64,000 bases of DNA from Thiococcus pfennigii (lineage in GTDB: Bacteria > Pseudomonadota > Gammaproteobacteria > Chromatiales > Chromatiaceae), in assembly GCF_016583835.1 (NCBI RefSeq), contig NZ_NRRW01000012.1, positions 1 to 64,000 on the forward strand. The letters run 5' to 3'. The notes under the pieces were generated by a model that saw only the letters and a list, made by a program, of their open reading frames with translations, was not told the DNA's origin and ran no database searches. Below are positions 7,782 through 18,339 of this stretch, piece after piece; the first letter of the stretch is position 1, and each line of letters starts with the position of its first letter. The translations under genes and the position numbers were made by a program.

Positions 7782-8465
7782 ATGAACGATACGGCGCACG
7801 ACGCCGACGCCCGACCGATGGACAGCCCCGCCGGCGCCCTGCCGGCCGTGCCCGAGCTGTCACAGCTGATGGTGCAGTTGCTCAAGGGGGTCATCTATCG
7901 CGAAGACGACGAACGCCTGTGGGCGTACCTCCTGCGCTTGCAGGCGCGGGTGCGGGAGCAGGCGGCGGTGCTGCTGCTCGACCTGGTGCTCGACGAGGCC
8001 GAGGGCTATGCCTTCCTCAAGGGCCGCCCGGATCCGGATCAGGCCGAAGGCGCGCCCCGCCTGCCGCGGCTCGTCGTGCGCCGGCCCCTGTCCTACCCGG
8101 TCAGCCTGATGCTGGCCCTGCTGCGCAAGCGCCTCGCGGAATTCGACGCCGGCGGCGCGGACACCCGGCTCGTGCTCTCGCGCGATGAGATCGCCGAGCT
8201 GATCCGGGTCTTCCTGCCCGACGGCACGAACGAGGCGCGGCTGATCGATCAGGTGGACGCGACCGTCTCCAAGGTCGTCGATCTGGGGTTCCTGCGCCGG
8301 CTCAAGCCCGCCGCCGGCGGCCAGGACAGGGGGCACTTCGAGGTGCGCCGGATCCTGAAGGCCTTCGTCGATGCCCAGTGGCTGGCCGATCTCGATGCGC
8401 GCCTGGAGGGGTACCGCACGGCGTTCTCCGACGGCTCCCCGGCCAAGGGGCCCGATCGTGATTGA
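7782..8465 (+). CDS. jetB: Wadjet defence protein JetB (DUF4194)
   Basis: The 227-residue protein belongs to the DUF4194 family: [20 protein letters not shown] at the start, a winged-helix-like middle with [16 protein letters not shown] and the block [20 protein letters not shown], then a second winged-helix part ending [15 protein letters not shown]. JetB is the MukE/KITE-like subunit that binds the JetA kleisin and the JetC heads. The ATG at 7782 is preceded by GGGAGACGGAG; a longer upstream frame runs through the palindromic repeat and is unlikely. Its stop overlaps the jetC start, showing translational coupling. Confidence 0.9.
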   Translation: MNDTAHDADARPMDSPAGALPAVPELSQLMVQLLKGVIYREDDERLWAYLLRLQARVREQAAVLLLDLVLDEAEGYAFLKGRPDPDQAEGAPRLPRLVVRRPLSYPVSLMLALLRKRLAEFDAGGADTRLVLSRDEIAELIRVFLPDGTNEARLIDQVDATVSKVVDLGFLRRLKPAAGGQDRGHFEVRRILKAFVDAQWLADLDARLEGYRTAFSDGSPAKGPDRD

Positions 8466-11400
8466 GATGCCGAGCCTCGCGCTGGACTTCGTCGGCGATG
8501 ACAGCCGGGTCGGCTTTCGCTTGGCCACGCTGGAGGTGCTCAACTGGGGCACCTTCGACAAGCGGGTCTGGCGCCTCCAGCTCGACGGGCGCAACGGCCT
8601 GCTGACCGGCGACATCGGCTCGGGCAAGTCCACGCTGGTCGACGCCCTCACGACCTTGCTGGTGCCGGCGCAGCGCGTCGCCTACAACAAGGCCGCCGGG
8701 GCCGAGGCGCGCGAGCGCAGCCTGCGCTCTTACGTCCTCGGCCACTACAAGAGCGAGCGCAACGAGGTGACGGGCAGCGCCCGCCCGGTGGCGCTGCGCG
8801 ACGCCTCCTGCTACTCGGTGATCCTGGGTGTCTTTCGCAACGAGGGCTACGACCAGGCGGTGACGCTCGCCCAGGTGTTCTGGCTGAAGGACCCCCAGGG
8901 CCAGCCGGCGCGTCTGTTCGTCGCGGCCGAGCGGGCCATGGCCATCGCCGAGGACTTCAGCGGCTTCGGCCCGGACATCGGCGCCCTGCGCAAGCGCCTG
9001 CGCGCCTCGGGCTGCGACCTGTTCGACAGCTTCCCACCCTACGGGGCCTGGTTTCGGCGGCGCTTCGGCATCGAGCACGAGCAGGCGCTGGAGCTCTTCC
9101 ACCAGACGGTCTCGATGAAGTCGGTCGGCAACCTCACCGACTTCGTACGCAGCCACATGCTGGAGCCCTTCGACGTGGGCAGCCGGATCCTGGCGCTGAT
9201 CCATCACTTCGACGACCTGGACCGCGCCCACCAGGCCGTCCTCAAGGCGAAGCGGCAGATCGAGCTGCTCGCGCCGCTCGTCGCCGACGGCCAGCGCCAC
9301 GCCGCGCTCACGGCCGAGATTGCGGCATTTCGCGACGGGCGCGACGCGCTGCGGCCCTATTTCGCCCGGCTGAAGGGCGAGCTGCTGGAGCGGCGCCTCG
9401 CCCTGCTCGGGCAAGAGGCCGAACGGCTCGATGCCCAGATCGAGCGGCTCGGGGCGCAGCGCGACGGCGAGCGCGGCGCGGTGACCGAGCTGGAGCGTGC
9501 GTTGCGCGACAACGGCGGCGACCGGCTCGAGCGGCTCGCCGACGAGATCCGGCGCCAGGAGCAGGAGCAGGCGCAACGCCGGCAGCGGGCCGAACGCTAC
9601 GGAGACCTGCTGGCCCGCATCGACGAGGCGCCGCCGGGCGACGAGGCGGCCTTTCTCGCCCAGCGGCAATCGATCGGCGCGCGCGCCGAGTCCCTGCGCG
9701 GGCGCATTGCCGACCTCACCAACCGCGAGCGCGAAGAAGACTTCGCCTTCCGCAAGGGACGGGAAGCACGCGACGCCTTGGCGGAGGAGATCGACAGCCT
9801 CCAGCGCCGCAAGAGCAACATCGACGCCGCCCAGATCCGCATCCGCGAGGCGCTCTGCGGGGCCCTCTCGATCGCCGAGGACGAGCTGCCGTTCGCCGGC
9901 GAGCTCATCCAGGTACGCGAGGACGAGCGCGATTGGGAAGGCGCCGCCGAGCGGCTGCTGCGCGGCTTCGGCCTGTCGCTGCTGGTCCCCGATGCGCACT
10001 ACCGGGCGGTGGCCGACTGGGTGGACCGCGAGCACCTGAGGGCACGGCTCGTCTACTTCCAGGTGCGACCGAAGAGGCGCCCCCAGGGCGCCGGCCTGCA
10101 CCCGCAGTCGCTGGTGCGCAAGCTCGCGATCAAGCCGGATTCCCCGCACTACGAATGGCTCGATCAGGAACTGCGCAGCCGCTTCGACGTCGCCTGCTGC
10201 GACAGCGCCGAACAGTTCCGCCGCGAGGCGCGCGCGATCACCCGCGCCGGGCAGATCAAGGACCCGACCGGCCGCCACGAGAAGGACGACCGCAGCCGGA
10301 TCGACGACCGCAGCCGCTACGTGCTCGGCTGGAGCAACGCCGACAAGCTCCGCGCACTGCGCGACCGGCTCGCGTCCTTGGAGACCGATCTGGCCGCGAC
10401 GGGACGGCGCATGTCCGAGATCCAGCAGGCGCGTCAGCAGCTCCAGGACCGGCTCGAGGCCCTGGCCAGGCTCGAGGAGTTCACGCGCTACGCGGAGATC
10501 GACTGGCAGAGCCTCGCGCGCGAGATCGCGGCGCTCGCCGAGGAACGGGCGCGCCTGGAGGCCGCGTCCGACACCTTGCAGGAACTGGGTCGGCAGTTGC
10601 AGGCGGCGCGCGAGCGGCTGACAGAACTGGAGTCCCACCTGACCGACGCGGTCGGCAGACGGGGCGGGGTCAAGACCAAGATCGAGACGGCCCAAGAGCA
10701 GCGGGGGCAGGCGCGGGCCATCAGCGATTCGGTGCCGCTCGATGAGGCGCAGACGGCCCGGCTCGAGGGTTGGCGCCGCGAGGCGCTGGGCGAACATCAG
10801 CTCTCGGTCGAGTCTTGCGACAACCGCGAGCAGGAGGTGCGCAAGTGGCTCCAGGACCGCATCGACGCCGAGGATCACAGACTCAAGCGGCTGAATGAGC
10901 GGCTCATCCGGGCGATGGCCGCCTTCAAGGACGAGTTCAAGGCCGAGACCGTCGAGATGGACGTGAGCCTGGCGGCCCTCGGCGAGTACGAGCGGTTGCT
11001 CGACGGCCTACAGCAGGACGACCTGCCACGCTTCGAGGCCCGCTTCAAGGAGCTGCTCAACGTCAACACGATCAACGAGATCGCCAACTTCAACGCCCAG
11101 CTCGCCCGCGAGCGCGAGACGATCAAGGAGCGCGTCGAGCGCATCAACCAGTCCCTGCAGGCGATCGACTACGACCCGGGGCGCTTCATCAAGCTGGTCG
11201 CCCAGCCGAGCCCCGACGCCGAGATCCGCGACTTCCAGCAGGACCTGCGCGCCTGCACCGAGGGCGCGGTGACCGGCTCGGGAGACGAGCAGTATTCGGA
11301 GACCAAGTTCCTCCAGGTCAAGGCCATCATCGACCGCTTTCGGGGCCGTGACGGGCTGACGGAGGCCGATCGGCGCTGGACGGCCAAGGTCACCGACGTG

Positions 11401-11835
11401 CGCAACTGGTTCCTCTTCTCGGCGAGCGAGCGCTGGCGGGCCGACGACGCCGAGTACGAACACTATTCGGACTCCGGCGGCAAGTCCGGCGGCCAGAAGG
11501 AGAAGCTCGCCTACACGGTGCTGGCCGCGAGCCTCGCCTACCAGTTCGGCCTGGAATGGGGCGCGGTGCGCTCGCGCTCGTTCCGCTTCGTCGTCATCGA
11601 CGAGGCCTTCGGGCGCGGCTCGGACGAATCCGCCCAATACGGCCTGCGCCTCTTCCAGCAGCTCAACCTGCAACTGCTGATCGTCACGCCGCTGCAGAAG
11701 ATCCACATCATCGAGCCCTTCGTCGCGAGCGTCGGCTTCGTGCACAACGAGGGCGGGCAGGACTCGCGGCTGCGCTGCCTCACCATCGAGGAGTATCGGG
11801 CGCAGAAGGCCGGCAGCGGCGAGGCGGCGCGATGA
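8458..11835 (+). CDS. jetC: Wadjet defence protein JetC, SMC-like ATPase
   Basis: The 1125-residue protein is an SMC/MukB-like ATPase. Walker A is GDIGSGKST at residues 51-59. The ABC signature region [11 protein letters not shown] is at about 1006-1016 and Walker B is FVVIDEAFG at about 1044. Between them lie long coiled-coil arms (about 290-480 and 640-940) around a hinge-like segment near 500-620. JetC dimers extrude DNA loops to test plasmid topology. The GTG at 8458 is preferred because AAGGGG sits seven bases upstream; an ATG at 8467 is the alternative. It overlaps jetB by 8 bp and jetD by 4 bp. Confidence 0.93.
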   Translation: MIEMPSLALDFVGDDSRVGFRLATLEVLNWGTFDKRVWRLQLDGRNGLLTGDIGSGKSTLVDALTTLLVPAQRVAYNKAAGAEARERSLRSYVLGHYKSERNEVTGSARPVALRDASCYSVILGVFRNEGYDQAVTLAQVFWLKDPQGQPARLFVAAERAMAIAEDFSGFGPDIGALRKRLRASGCDLFDSFPPYGAWFRRRFGIEHEQALELFHQTVSMKSVGNLTDFVRSHMLEPFDVGSRILALIHHFDDLDRAHQAVLKAKRQIELLAPLVADGQRHAALTAEIAAFRDGRDALRPYFARLKGELLERRLALLGQEAERLDAQIERLGAQRDGERGAVTELERALRDNGGDRLERLADEIRRQEQEQAQRRQRAERYGDLLARIDEAPPGDEAAFLAQRQSIGARAESLRGRIADLTNREREEDFAFRKGREARDALAEEIDSLQRRKSNIDAAQIRIREALCGALSIAEDELPFAGELIQVREDERDWEGAAERLLRGFGLSLLVPDAHYRAVADWVDREHLRARLVYFQVRPKRRPQGAGLHPQSLVRKLAIKPDSPHYEWLDQELRSRFDVACCDSAEQFRREARAITRAGQIKDPTGRHEKDDRSRIDDRSRYVLGWSNADKLRALRDRLASLETDLAATGRRMSEIQQARQQLQDRLEALARLEEFTRYAEIDWQSLAREIAALAEERARLEAASDTLQELGRQLQAARERLTELESHLTDAVGRRGGVKTKIETAQEQRGQARAISDSVPLDEAQTARLEGWRREALGEHQLSVESCDNREQEVRKWLQDRIDAEDHRLKRLNERLIRAMAAFKDEFKAETVEMDVSLAALGEYERLLDGLQQDDLPRFEARFKELLNVNTINEIANFNAQLARERETIKERVERINQSLQAIDYDPGRFIKLVAQPSPDAEIRDFQQDLRACTEGAVTGSGDEQYSETKFLQVKAIIDRFRGRDGLTEADRRWTAKVTDVRNWFLFSASERWRADDAEYEHYSDSGGKSGGQKEKLAYTVLAASLAYQFGLEWGAVRSRSFRFVVIDEAFGRGSDESAQYGLRLFQQLNLQLLIVTPLQKIHIIEPFVASVGFVHNEGGQDSRLRCLTIEEYRAQKAGSGEAAR

Positions 11836-13013
11836 CCTGGACCAGGCCCGCCGACCTGCGCGCCCAGGTCCAGCGCCTGTGGGAGCGCGGCGAGCTGCTG
11901 CGGGCCAGCGTGACCGAGACCATCGAATGGCCGCTGCGCCTAACGCTGAAGGCGCCCGCGGCGGCCGACCTGGCCGAGCGCTTCGAGGCGGTCCGCGACT
12001 GGGTGCAGGCCCTGACCGCGACACCCCAGGTGCGGATCGAGTGGCGCGAGCGCACCCATCGGGTGCAAGGCCGGCAGCGACTGCCGGCCGCCGTCTGGGT
12101 CGATTCGCTCGAGGCGGCCCTGGCCCTCGTCGGCAAGACGCGGCAGGTCGAGCACTACCGGCACCTCTGGCAATGGACGGGCACCGCGCAGCCGGCGCTC
12201 CTGCCCTGGCTGACCCGGCGACCGCTCCAGGCCCTGGAGCTGGCCGAGCGCTGGGAGCGGCTGCTCGCCGTCGTCGCCTGGCTGCAGGCCCACCCACGCC
12301 CGGGCCTGTACCTGCGTCAGGTCGACCTGCCCGGGGTCGACAGCAAGTTCATCGAGGCCCATCGCGGGGTCCTCGCCGAGTGGCTGGACCTGGCCCTGCC
12401 GCCCGAGGCGATCGACGCCGCGGCGACCGGGGTCGCACAGTTCACGCGTCGCTACGGCTTCCTGGACAGGCCCATCCGGATCCGCTTCCGGCTGCTCGAC
12501 CCGGCGCTGCCCAGTCTGCCCGGCTGCCGAGGCCTCACCGACATTAGCCTCGATGCGGCGAGCTTCGCCGCCCTCGCGCTGCCCATCGAGCGGGTCTTCA
12601 TCACCGAGAACGAGACCAACTTCCTCGCGTTCCCGCCGGTGCCACGCGCGCTCGTCCTCTTCGGTGCCGGCTACGGCTGGGAGGCCCTGGCACGCGCCGC
12701 CTGGCTGCAGCGCTGCGTCCTCCACTACTGGGGCGACATCGACACCCACGGCTTCGCGATCCTCGACCAGCTGCGCGGCCACTTTCCCCAGGCCGCCTCG
12801 TTTCTGATGGACCGCGAGACCCTGCTCGCCCATCGCCCGCTCTGGGGCGAGGAACCGCAGCCCGCGCGCCACGACCTGCCGCGCCTCACCCCAGAGGAGG
12901 CGGCGCTCTACGACGACCTGCGCCTCGATCGGATTCGCCCCGGTCTGCGGCTCGAGCAGGAACGTGTGGGATTCGGCTGGCTGATGGAGCGACTTGGCCC
13001 TTCGTCGCGATGA
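11832..13013 (+). CDS. jetD: Wadjet defence nuclease JetD (DUF3322-DUF2220)
   Basis: The 393-residue protein has an N-terminal DUF3322-type part and a C-terminal TOPRIM-like nuclease of the DUF2220 family. The catalytic acidic residues are visible: [12 protein letters not shown] with Glu259 and Glu261, and [11 protein letters not shown] with Asp302 and Asp304, which would hold metal ions. JetD cuts plasmid DNA trapped by the JetABC complex. All key residues are present, so the nuclease looks functional. The ATG at 11832 overlaps the jetC stop by 4 bp; a much longer open frame upstream is a shadow of jetC. Confidence 0.93.
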   Translation: MTWTRPADLRAQVQRLWERGELLRASVTETIEWPLRLTLKAPAAADLAERFEAVRDWVQALTATPQVRIEWRERTHRVQGRQRLPAAVWVDSLEAALALVGKTRQVEHYRHLWQWTGTAQPALLPWLTRRPLQALELAERWERLLAVVAWLQAHPRPGLYLRQVDLPGVDSKFIEAHRGVLAEWLDLALPPEAIDAAATGVAQFTRRYGFLDRPIRIRFRLLDPALPSLPGCRGLTDISLDAASFAALALPIERVFITENETNFLAFPPVPRALVLFGAGYGWEALARAAWLQRCVLHYWGDIDTHGFAILDQLRGHFPQAASFLMDRETLLAHRPLWGEEPQPARHDLPRLTPEEAALYDDLRLDRIRPGLRLEQERVGFGWLMERLGPSSR

Positions 13014-13283
13014 GACCAGGATGACGGCATGGCGATCGCCCGTCCACAGCCAGGCACCTGGATGAAACCCCGCGGCCCTCGCGCCCACGCGCTCAAACCC
13101 GCCAATACCGGCGAGGTCTGTCGCGCAGGCCCTCCTCATCGGCAGGGAGAGAACCGCCGTCCACTGCGATCTCTGCGTTGGCGATACGAGAGGACGCACA
13201 GCACGCACCGCTGAAATTGCTGGCGCCAGCCCAAACAGAGGAGGGTCATCGCCAAGCGAACCAGAAAAGGGGGGCTCTCCATC

Positions 13284-15599
13284 ATGCTGTCACGGTCCAA
13301 GGCCGCCTGGAGCGCATGTGCCTCCCTCGTGTTACTGGTCTGCACCGCTTGTGGATCCAACGAGCAGGCGACCGCAAGCACACCCGATACGGAGACGAAT
13401 TTCAGCTTCATCGGCGATTGGGCGGGGCTCATCGGGTGCCGGGGGCGCGACTTTCCGATCGACATCGCGATCCGCGATTCCGGGGGCAGCGGCCTCTCTG
13501 CGGCGGCGACGATCGCGCCCGCCCTCTCGCACGCGCGCGTGGCATCGCCCTGGAATCGCGCTGTCGACGGTGCGCCCTTCGCGGTCACCGCGGATGATGG
13601 GCTGCGACTCATCTCTCTGGTGGAGGAAGGGGGTGGACGACGCGGAATTCGCCTCGACGTCATGGCGTCGGAGGACGGAGCACAGGCCGTCCTCGCCTCA
13701 ACGGACTGCGAAGATGGTGTGCTGTTCGGCGGGACGAACGCGGCCGCCGCCTTGGCCGAACTGCGCGCCGAGTTCACCGCGATCCGCGAGCCGCTTGTCA
13801 TCACGCAGGACGATCAGGCGAAGGCATGCCCCGACCACCTGCGGCGCTGGATCGACGTCGGGATGGCCGCACCGCTCGACGACTGGGGCCGCGGCGACGC
13901 CACGAGCCTCTGGAAGGACGACACGACGACCCAGGTGTTCGGCAAACCGCTCGATCGACTTTCGGCCGAGGAGCGCCGGGCGGCCCGCCTCGCCCTGACG
14001 GCGTCCTGCGGCGAACGGGGGAATCGGAAGCAGCTCGCAATCATCAATCTCCTGAGCCGCATAACCGACGAGCGGAGTTTTCGGGCGCAGCACTACGATC
14101 GCGTCAAGCGCGCCGTAGTGAACGAATGGGTCCGGCACGTCGACGGGATGCTCGCCGCCGATGCGCCGCTGAACGGCGACGCTGCGAGCGCCGCGATGCG
14201 CGCACCGCTGCGCTTCGACTTCGTGGCCCTGGGTCCGCTGGACAACGGCGAGGTCTTCGATGGGCAGGCCTTCGCTGAGCGGCTGAAACCGGCCCTCGAC
14301 GCGGCACACGCGCGCGCCCATGAGGCGTCTTTCCTTGACCTGATGGCCAGCCGTGCAGGGCGTTTCCGCGAGCTGGTCGCCAACTACGAGGACGCGCGAC
14401 GCGATGAACGGATTGCCGACGACAAGGCGCGGGCGATCTTCGAGGCGAACATCGTCGCCGCGGCCGAGTCGTTTGCCACAGCCGCCGACGACCTTCGCAA
14501 TGCTGCCGAGATGCGCGACTGGATCGCCGGCGTCGATGCAGGTCTCGCCTGCGGCCGCCCCCCGTCCGCGGCCTGCACCCGCGCCCGCAGGGTCTTCGAC
14601 GACCGTCTGACGCGGCTGGCGAGCGAGTTCGCCGCGCGCCTGACCGACGAGCTCGGACAGTTCGACGACACGCCCCCAAGCCTGGACCTGCTCTCGCACA
14701 CCGTCGAGCGCAGCCGGGCGATCGATGCGCAATACGCCGGCCTGTTCGACTACGGCAAACTCGGTGCGGCGAAGGCGGCCTGGGATCGCAAGCGCTGGTC
14801 GCTCCAGGACCGGCTCGCGCGGCAGATCCGCGAAGAATTCGAACCACTCGCGCTCTCGAGCGAGATCACCGGGCTTCGGCAGGCCTATTATTCAGACACG
14901 GACCTCGATCGACGCAAGGCACGGCCCGTCGCTGCGCTGATCTCGGAGAAGATGCGGGATACGACGCCCTTCAACGGGACAGGGGCAGACGACTACCTCA
15001 ACGCCCTCTACAACCAGGACTTCCCGACGCTCGCCGCGCTCGACCAGCAGGCAACGGCCGGCCTGCGCCCCACCTTCGCCTTCCTCGCCCGGCAGATCGC
15101 GGCGTACGACGCCATCGCTGACGCGATGCTAGGCCGACCCACCGGGGTATTCGCACCGATCGTCGGCGAGCTGATGAATCCCTCTGCCGTCACGCCGGTC
15201 GCCATGACCTATCTGCTGGCGTTCGAAGAGGCGTTCCCGGATTGTCTGGGGGCAGATGCAGTGACCTTCACCTTCTCGGAGCGCACCGACACGGTGAAGC
15301 GCAACGCCTTCGGGACGGAGCTCTACCGCATCCAGGGCGTGACGACAACGGAGCACTACCGGGTCAAGCGCGAGCTGGCACCACTATTCCGCGCGGTCTT
15401 TTCCAAACCCGACGACAGCGGGGTCGGCACCGCATTCGACCGCATGTTCAACGACGGCGGCATCACCCGATTGACGGGCGGCGTGCGGACGATGATGAAG
15501 AGCGCCGATTGCCGATCGCCCGAGATTGCCCGCCTCGAGTCGGGACTGCGCGCCTACTACGGGAACAGACAAGACGCCTGGTCGCGACGATCACGCTGA
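13284..15599 (+). CDS. Large lipoprotein of unknown function
   Basis: I do not recognise the family of this 771-residue protein. It begins with a lipoprotein signal peptide (MLSRSKAAWSACASLVLLVC followed by TACGS), with a lipobox at about residues 20-23, so it is probably anchored to a membrane on the periplasmic side. The mature part starts with a beta-rich segment (about 35-150: FIGDWAGLIGCRG and later strands) that resembles small ligand-binding barrels only in general shape. The remainder (150-771) is mainly helical, with many Asp/Arg-rich amphipathic helices, and has no membrane spans. GGGG about ten bases before the ATG fits a ribosome-binding site. It lies 270 bp after jetD on the same strand and before the primase-helicase gene, so it may be a passenger or an unrecognised part of the defence island. 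Confidence 0.75.
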   Translation: MLSRSKAAWSACASLVLLVCTACGSNEQATASTPDTETNFSFIGDWAGLIGCRGRDFPIDIAIRDSGGSGLSAAATIAPALSHARVASPWNRAVDGAPFAVTADDGLRLISLVEEGGGRRGIRLDVMASEDGAQAVLASTDCEDGVLFGGTNAAAALAELRAEFTAIREPLVITQDDQAKACPDHLRRWIDVGMAAPLDDWGRGDATSLWKDDTTTQVFGKPLDRLSAEERRAARLALTASCGERGNRKQLAIINLLSRITDERSFRAQHYDRVKRAVVNEWVRHVDGMLAADAPLNGDAASAAMRAPLRFDFVALGPLDNGEVFDGQAFAERLKPALDAAHARAHEASFLDLMASRAGRFRELVANYEDARRDERIADDKARAIFEANIVAAAESFATAADDLRNAAEMRDWIAGVDAGLACGRPPSAACTRARRVFDDRLTRLASEFAARLTDELGQFDDTPPSLDLLSHTVERSRAIDAQYAGLFDYGKLGAAKAAWDRKRWSLQDRLARQIREEFEPLALSSEITGLRQAYYSDTDLDRRKARPVAALISEKMRDTTPFNGTGADDYLNALYNQDFPTLAALDQQATAGLRPTFAFLARQIAAYDAIADAMLGRPTGVFAPIVGELMNPSAVTPVAMTYLLAFEEAFPDCLGADAVTFTFSERTDTVKRNAFGTELYRIQGVTTTEHYRVKRELAPLFRAVFSKPDDSGVGTAFDRMFNDGGITRLTGGVRTMMKSADCRSPEIARLESGLRAYYGNRQDAWSRRSR

Positions 15600-15918
15600 C
15601 GGGAGGCCTATCCGGGATGAGTGGACACGGCCCCCTCGTCCCCGGGCGACTCGGCAAGTCCCGCAGCTATCCACATCGCACACCTGGGGCACTTGTCCGA
15701 TCCGGTGGACGATGGGTTCGCACCCGTGATCCGCGCCGGCACGATGCCCATCGCGCGTCTCGGGCTTGGGCGAGCAGGGCACGAGGGGGCCAAAGGCGGA
15801 CGATCACGCAAGGCCGACATCGCTTTTCCGCGCGGCGTCTTGGAAAATCGTCCTGAGGAAAATCCTTCGAGGTCCCAGAGGTGTCGGCGAACGGCACGGA
15901 CGAATCCGGTGGCGGAAC
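15600..15918. other. Gap upstream of the primase-helicase gene
   Basis: No gene is supported in these 319 bp. The block 15819-15875 resembles the jetA upstream block 3963-4019 and contains a GGAAAAT direct repeat (TTGGAAAATCGTCC then GAGGAAAATCC). The frame of the next gene is open back to 15766, but that part reads through this block and has no family resemblance. Confidence 0.35.
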
Positions 15919-18339
15919 ATGGTCCCCCCGAACAATGACCCGGCGCTGAACAGGAAGGAGGAATTGCGGCGGCTGCGCGAGGAGAACGCCCGCCTCAAGG
16001 CGCTCCTGACCCGGCACGGCATCCCCTGGGAAGGACCCGGCACCCCGGAGCCCGTGTCCACGAGCCCGACGCTCGCCTCGGCGCGAACCCGCTTCACCCC
16101 GGATGCGAAGATCGCGCTGTTTCGCCGCCTGTTCCGCGGCCGCGAGGATGTCTATCCGCAGCGCTGGGAGTCGGCCAAAGGGACCTCGGGCTGGTCACCG
16201 GCCTGCGGCAACGAATGGCGACCCGGCGTCTGCCACAAACCGCGAGTCAAATGTGGCGACTGCCAACAGCGCCAGTTGCTGGCGGTGACCGATCAGCTGA
16301 TCTACGACCACCTGGCCGGCAAACGGACCATCGGCGTCTATCCACTCCTCACCGATGACAGCTGTCGTTTCCTGGCGGCCGACCTCGACGAGGCCGACTG
16401 GCGGGAGGATGCCAAGGCCGTCATCCAATCCTGCCGGGCGCTTGGCATCCCGGCGGCGCTGGAGATCTCCCGCTCCGGCAATGGCGCGCACGTCTGGATC
16501 TTCTTTGCCGAGCCGGTGCCGGCCCGCGAAGCCCGGCAACTCGGTGCGGCGCTGATCAGCCACACCTGCGAGCGCACCCGGCAATTGTCCCTGGCCAGCT
16601 ACGACCGCCTGTTTCCGAACCAGGACACCATGCCCAAGGGCGGCTTCGGCAATCTGATCGCACTGCCGTTGCAGCGACGGCCAAGGCAACAGGGCCGCAC
16701 CGTCTTCGTCGATGAGCAACTGCGGCCCTTGCCGGATCAGTGGGCCTTACTTGCCTCGATTCGTCCCCTGTCCCGGCAGGACCTGGATGACGCCATCCTG
16801 CGCGCCTGCGGCGGCCGCCATCCACTGGATGTGACCTTCGCCCTGGAAGAGGACGACGGCAGACCCTGGCAACGCCCGTCGCCGGAACCGCCACGGCTGA
16901 CCGGCCCCCTCCCGGCCTCGCTGACGCTGGTGTTGGCCAACCAGATCTTCATCGCCAAGGCCGATCTGCCGCAGCCGTTGAGCAATCGCCTGATCCGGCT
17001 CGCCGCCTTCCAGAATCCCGAATTCTACAAGGCCCAAGCCATGCGTCTGCCGGTTTGGGACAAGCCGCGCATCATCGGCTGCGCGGAGAACCATCCGCGG
17101 CACATCGGCCTGCCGCGCGGCTGCCTCGACGCGGTGCTGGACCTGTTGCACGCCCACGCGATTCGCCCGCAACTCCAGGACGAACGCGCACCAGGACAGC
17201 CGGTGTCGGCCAAGTTCACCGCCACCCTGCGCCGGGACCAGAGGTCGGCCGTCCAGGCGATGCTCAGGCACGATACGGGCGTACTCTGCGCCCCGACGGC
17301 CTTCGGCAAGACGGTCGTCGCCGCGGCCCTGATCGCCCGGCGCAAGGTGAGCACCCTGGTGCTCGTACACCGCACCGAGTTGCTGCGCCAATGGCAGGAG
17401 CGATTGACCGGATTTCTGGAGCTGCAACAAGGCGATCTGGGCCTCCTCGGGGGCGGCGAGAAGCGGCCTGCCGGGAAGATCGATATCGCAGTCATGCAAT
17501 CGCTGTCACGGCGGGAGGATCTGGGCGAGTTCCTCGACCGATACGGGCAGATCATCGCCGACGAGTGCCATCACCTGTCCGCCTTTTCCTTCGAGAGCCT
17601 CCTCAAGCAGGCCACGGCCAGATACGTCGTGGGCCTCACCGCCACACCGACCCGCCGGGATGGTCATCAGCCGATCATCTTCATGCAGTGCGGACCGATC
17701 CGCCACAGCGCCGCCACGCCCGAGACCGCCCCGGCGCGATTGAAGGTCTGTCCGAAGCGCTGGCCGGCGCCGGCGGTCCCACCGGACATCCCGATTCAGG
17801 ACCTGTTTCGCATGCTGGCCAACGATGGCGAGCGTAACCGGCGCATCGCCAGCGACGTGCTGGGGGCCTACCGGGAAGGGCGCAAGGTGCTGGTATTGAC
17901 CGAACGGACGGATCATCTGACGCTGTTGCGGGCGGCACTCGCGGATGAGGTCGAGCACTGCTTCGTCCTCCATGGCCGCCTGACGAAACGACAGCGCACA
18001 GCCCTGTTCGCAGAACTGGAGGCCCTGGATGGCGCCGCCCCGAGGGTGCTGCTGGCCACCGGTCGCCTGATCGGCGAAGGTTTCGACCATCCGCCGTTGG
18101 ACACGCTCGTGCTGGCCATGCCGATCTCCTGGAAGGGGACCCTGCAACAGTATGCCGGGCGCCTGCACCGGGGACACGCGACCAAGCAGGATGTGCGCAT
18201 CTACGATTACGCGGAGACCGATCAGCCCCAACTCGCCCGCATGTGGGAGAAACGCCAGCGCGGCTTCCGGGCGATGGGATATGCGATCCAGGCGCTGGAG
18301 CCCGCGCCCCCGACCCTTGCCAAGGGACCGCCCGAATGA
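15919..18339 (+). CDS. Primase-helicase fusion, TOTE-type conflict protein
   Basis: The 806-residue protein joins three parts. Residues 10-35 form a short coiled coil. Residues 60-320 match the archaeo-eukaryotic primase domain of TOTE conflict systems: a Cys cluster (C96, C105, C112, C115), AADLDEADW with Asp155 and Asp157, and SRSGNGAHVWIFF with His191. Residues 430-800 are an SF2 helicase: motif I APTAFGKT (Lys464), motif II DECH at 548-551, motif III GLTATPT and motif VI QYAGRLHRGH at 744-753. Such proteins are thought to act on invading or displaced nucleic acid. No nuclease domain is visible. Its stop codon overlaps the start of the ADP-ribosylglycohydrolase gene, so the two are translationally coupled. 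The ATG at 15919 is chosen because family-like sequence begins there. Confidence 0.85.
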   Translation: MVPPNNDPALNRKEELRRLREENARLKALLTRHGIPWEGPGTPEPVSTSPTLASARTRFTPDAKIALFRRLFRGREDVYPQRWESAKGTSGWSPACGNEWRPGVCHKPRVKCGDCQQRQLLAVTDQLIYDHLAGKRTIGVYPLLTDDSCRFLAADLDEADWREDAKAVIQSCRALGIPAALEISRSGNGAHVWIFFAEPVPAREARQLGAALISHTCERTRQLSLASYDRLFPNQDTMPKGGFGNLIALPLQRRPRQQGRTVFVDEQLRPLPDQWALLASIRPLSRQDLDDAILRACGGRHPLDVTFALEEDDGRPWQRPSPEPPRLTGPLPASLTLVLANQIFIAKADLPQPLSNRLIRLAAFQNPEFYKAQAMRLPVWDKPRIIGCAENHPRHIGLPRGCLDAVLDLLHAHAIRPQLQDERAPGQPVSAKFTATLRRDQRSAVQAMLRHDTGVLCAPTAFGKTVVAAALIARRKVSTLVLVHRTELLRQWQERLTGFLELQQGDLGLLGGGEKRPAGKIDIAVMQSLSRREDLGEFLDRYGQIIADECHHLSAFSFESLLKQATARYVVGLTATPTRRDGHQPIIFMQCGPIRHSAATPETAPARLKVCPKRWPAPAVPPDIPIQDLFRMLANDGERNRRIASDVLGAYREGRKVLVLTERTDHLTLLRAALADEVEHCFVLHGRLTKRQRTALFAELEALDGAAPRVLLATGRLIGEGFDHPPLDTLVLAMPISWKGTLQQYAGRLHRGHATKQDVRIYDYAETDQPQLARMWEKRQRGFRAMGYAIQALEPAPPTLAKGPPE

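Noticed and set aside
8302-10878. Minus-strand open frame of 858 codons across jetC
   Set aside because: It is the shadow of jetC in GC-rich DNA: rich in Leu, Ala, Arg and Gly, without family motifs, and fully inside a gene with all SMC-like motifs. The same holds for long frames opposite the primase, amylosucrase and PhoH genes.
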